Below are positions 31,914-32,035 of a stretch of DNA of 32,035 bases, one piece after another (the stretch's first letter is position 1; the number at the start of each line of letters is the position of its first letter). Made by a program: the position numbers and the translations under genes. Below the pieces are notes generated by a model. It saw only the letters and a list, made by a program, of their open reading frames with translations, was not told the origin of the DNA and ran no database searches. The stretch comes from Helicobacter turcicus (lineage in GTDB: Bacteria > Campylobacterota > Campylobacteria > Campylobacterales > Helicobacteraceae): positions 1 through 32,035 of the forward strand of contig NZ_JAIGYQ010000014.1 in the NCBI RefSeq assembly GCF_019711685.1. Direction: 5' to 3'.

Positions 31914-32035
31914 TACACAAAAAATGGATCTAAATATTTATCTTTTAAAGTATGCAAATTATCATTATTTTGATAATCTTTATAGCTTTTAATAGGAGTT
32001 TGCATAATCTCCTCCCATTCCTCTTTTGAGAGTTG
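31913..32035 (-). CDS. C-terminal 40 residues of a glycan-locus protein, possibly an N-acetyl sugar amidotransferase (partial)
   Basis: The frame is open from the right edge to a TAG at 31913-31915. The visible end reads LSKEEWEEIMQTPIKSYKDY, then LHTLKDKYLDPFFV. The EEIM-xxP-KSYKDY pattern recalls the end of WbpG/PseA-type N-acetyl sugar amidotransferases, which work with HisH- and HisF-like partners to make acetamidino groups. That match is from memory of a short stretch and is weak. The position before the WbpI-like gene fits, since WbpG acts on the same diamino-uronic sugar in P. aeruginosa. The rest lies outside the window. Confidence 0.4.
   Translation of the reverse strand, partial: QLSKEEWEEIMQTPIKSYKDYQNNDNLHTLKDKYLDPFFV

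Overview
The window looks like a chromosome segment of a Helicobacter of the enterohepatic type, or a close relative in the Campylobacterota. The DNA is AT-rich, start codons TTG and GTG are common, genes overlap heavily, G/C homopolymer tracts sit inside surface-glycan genes, and a CetA/CetB energy-taxis pair is present beside TopA, BioB and a WbpB-E-D-I set. The species cannot be fixed from the sequence alone. Apart from a fragment at the left edge, every gene is on the minus strand, so transcription runs from high to low coordinates.

Positions 1-3849 are a restriction-modification island. It holds the tail of a type I specificity subunit (+ strand), a gene-free stretch of about 630 bases rich in hairpins and short repeats, a D12-class adenine methylase with what looks like a truncated IceA1/NlaIII-type endonuclease, and a complete type II pair (beta-class methylase plus HNH nuclease). 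Positions 3962-8374 are a housekeeping operon read topA, PNPOx-like gene (broken by one base in an A7 run), bioB, yihY. Positions 8446-10300 encode the CetB-like PAS protein and CetA-like transducer.

Positions 10448-32035 form a run of tightly packed surface-glycan genes on one strand, with only three gaps of about 85-145 bases. From the right edge: a possible sugar amidotransferase tail, WbpI, WbpB, a formyltransferase, WbpD and WbpE. These would make a UDP-2,3-diamino-2,3-dideoxy-uronic acid. An asparagine-synthase-like amidotransferase and a DUF354 protein follow. A second, parallel module follows (WlbA-like dehydrogenase, formyltransferase, hexapeptide acyltransferase, SAM methyltransferase, DegT aminotransferase). 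Next come two paralogous methyltransferases and a radical SAM/SPASM protein, and then a phosphonate operon.

The phosphonate operon encodes PEP mutase with a cytidylyltransferase-like domain, phosphonopyruvate decarboxylase, a CysC-like kinase, a 48-codon tract-bearing ORF, a CysC-GNAT fusion, a cytidylyltransferase-aminotransferase fusion (PntC-AEPT type), a formyltransferase and a CysQ-like 3'-nucleotidase. I infer that it builds CMP-2-aminoethylphosphonate. The pairing of CysC-like kinases with CysQ suggests that the donor may be 3'-phosphorylated, by analogy with the Campylobacter jejuni O-methyl phosphoramidate pathway. That would be a phosphonate counterpart of PAPS.

Five G tracts of 11-13 bases lie in the glycan block. 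Reading frames across them show that all three formyltransferases are out of frame (OFF) in this sequence, while one methyltransferase is in frame (ON). One tract lies in a 48-codon ORF placed exactly between two kinase genes, which could make translational coupling phase-variable.
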